This document shows, one piece after another, positions 40,548 through 40,603 of a stretch of 40,603 bases of DNA (within the stretch, counting starts at the first letter, position 1; each line of letters begins with the position of its first letter). The notes under the pieces were generated by a model that was not told where the DNA came from, did not search any database, and saw only the letters and a list, made by a program, of their open reading frames with translations. The stretch comes from a bacterium (lineage in GTDB: Bacteria; Bacteroidota; Bacteroidia; NS11-12g; UBA955). Position numbers and translations under genes: made by a program. The stretch covers positions 1 to 40,603 of the forward strand of contig JAQSCZ010000025.1 of NCBI GenBank assembly GCA_029945665.1. Direction: 5' to 3'.

Positions 40548-40603
40548 TTACCTCAAAACCTCTACCACACCCGATATTTCTTGATCGATATTGTATAAAT
40601 CTT
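40548..40603 (-). CDS. 3' end of a gene cut by the window edge
   Basis: The minus strand is open from the edge to TAA at 40548-40550. It would encode a C-terminus ending DLYNIDQEISGVVEVLR, a protein-like mix of charged and hydrophobic residues. Convergent with the YkuK-like gene, 4 bp apart. Too short to assign. Confidence 0.5.
   Translation of the reverse strand, partial: DLYNIDQEISGVVEVLR

Noticed and set aside
1-40603. CRISPR arrays, tRNA/rRNA genes, insertion sequences, prophage genes
   Set aside because: None seen on reading: no regularly spaced repeats, no cloverleaf-like segment in the intergenic regions, and no transposase, integrase or phage structural protein among the coding frames.

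Overview
The window looks like a chromosomal segment of a Bacteroidota (Bacteroidetes) bacterium. Evidence: a 2,420-residue SprA, the outer-membrane translocon of the type IX secretion system (T9SS); a secreted Omp28-like protein with a T9SS sorting tail; a low-GC sequence; and many promoters with the phylum-specific -7 element TAnnTTTG, several close to start codons. No rRNA, tRNA, CRISPR array, transposase or integrase was seen. I cannot fix the genus.

Left part (1-13049), an apparently self-contained accessory block. Its left edge is a 371-bp pseudogene copy of the 3' end of infB (527-897). Its right edge is the intact infB (13050-15797), in the same orientation. Between them lie four transcription units. 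(a) beta-barrel protein, YceI, DinB, NRDE/TANGO2-like and ATP-grasp (4623 down to 1044). (b) A BamA/TamA-type outer-membrane protein (6057-4942). (c) A T9SS-exported Omp28-like protein (6427-7434). (d) UbiA prenyltransferase, type III polyketide synthase, SAM methyltransferase and FAD oxidoreductase (11263 down to 7463), preceded by a possible 43-residue leader protein. A LysE-family exporter and a Crp/Fnr-family regulator (12860 down to 11542) complete the block.

Main result. Units (a), (c) and (d) each have a 16-bp palindrome of the form TGTCR-N6-CGACA (one arm base differs in one site). Each palindrome sits exactly 21 bp upstream of a TAnnTTTG element, so each is centred 36.5 bp from its last G, about -42 from the predicted transcription start. 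That is the class II activator position of Crp/Fnr proteins. The regulator encoded in the block has a recognition helix (SSRQ) resembling that of CooA, whose site as I recall it is TGTCA-N6-CGACA. I infer a local regulon. It would couple synthesis of a prenylated, methylated and oxidised polyketide lipid or quinone (UbiA/PKS/MT/FAD) to a periplasmic isoprenoid-binding protein (YceI) and envelope proteins. The product and the activating signal are unknown.

The infB 3' duplication on the far side of the block is what an insertion that reconstitutes the 3' end of its target gene would leave. About 13 of the 20 differences between the copies are silent, which suggests they diverged while both were functional.

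Right part (15931-40603), mostly housekeeping and envelope genes. It holds an ECF sigma factor, RecQ, arabinose-5-phosphate isomerase and mannose-1-phosphate guanylyltransferase (surface sugar supply). These are followed by a rhodanese-thioredoxin lipoprotein/thioredoxin/small-protein operon, YbaB, and an M49-like metalloprotein with a C-terminal processing protease. Then come an RlmI-like methyltransferase, an SGNH-SGNH-MBOAT operon (probable surface glycan O-acylation), SprA, a YkuK-type RNase H-like protein, and the 3' end of another gene. Strong hairpin terminators follow infB, the manC-type gene, the S41 protease and sprA.
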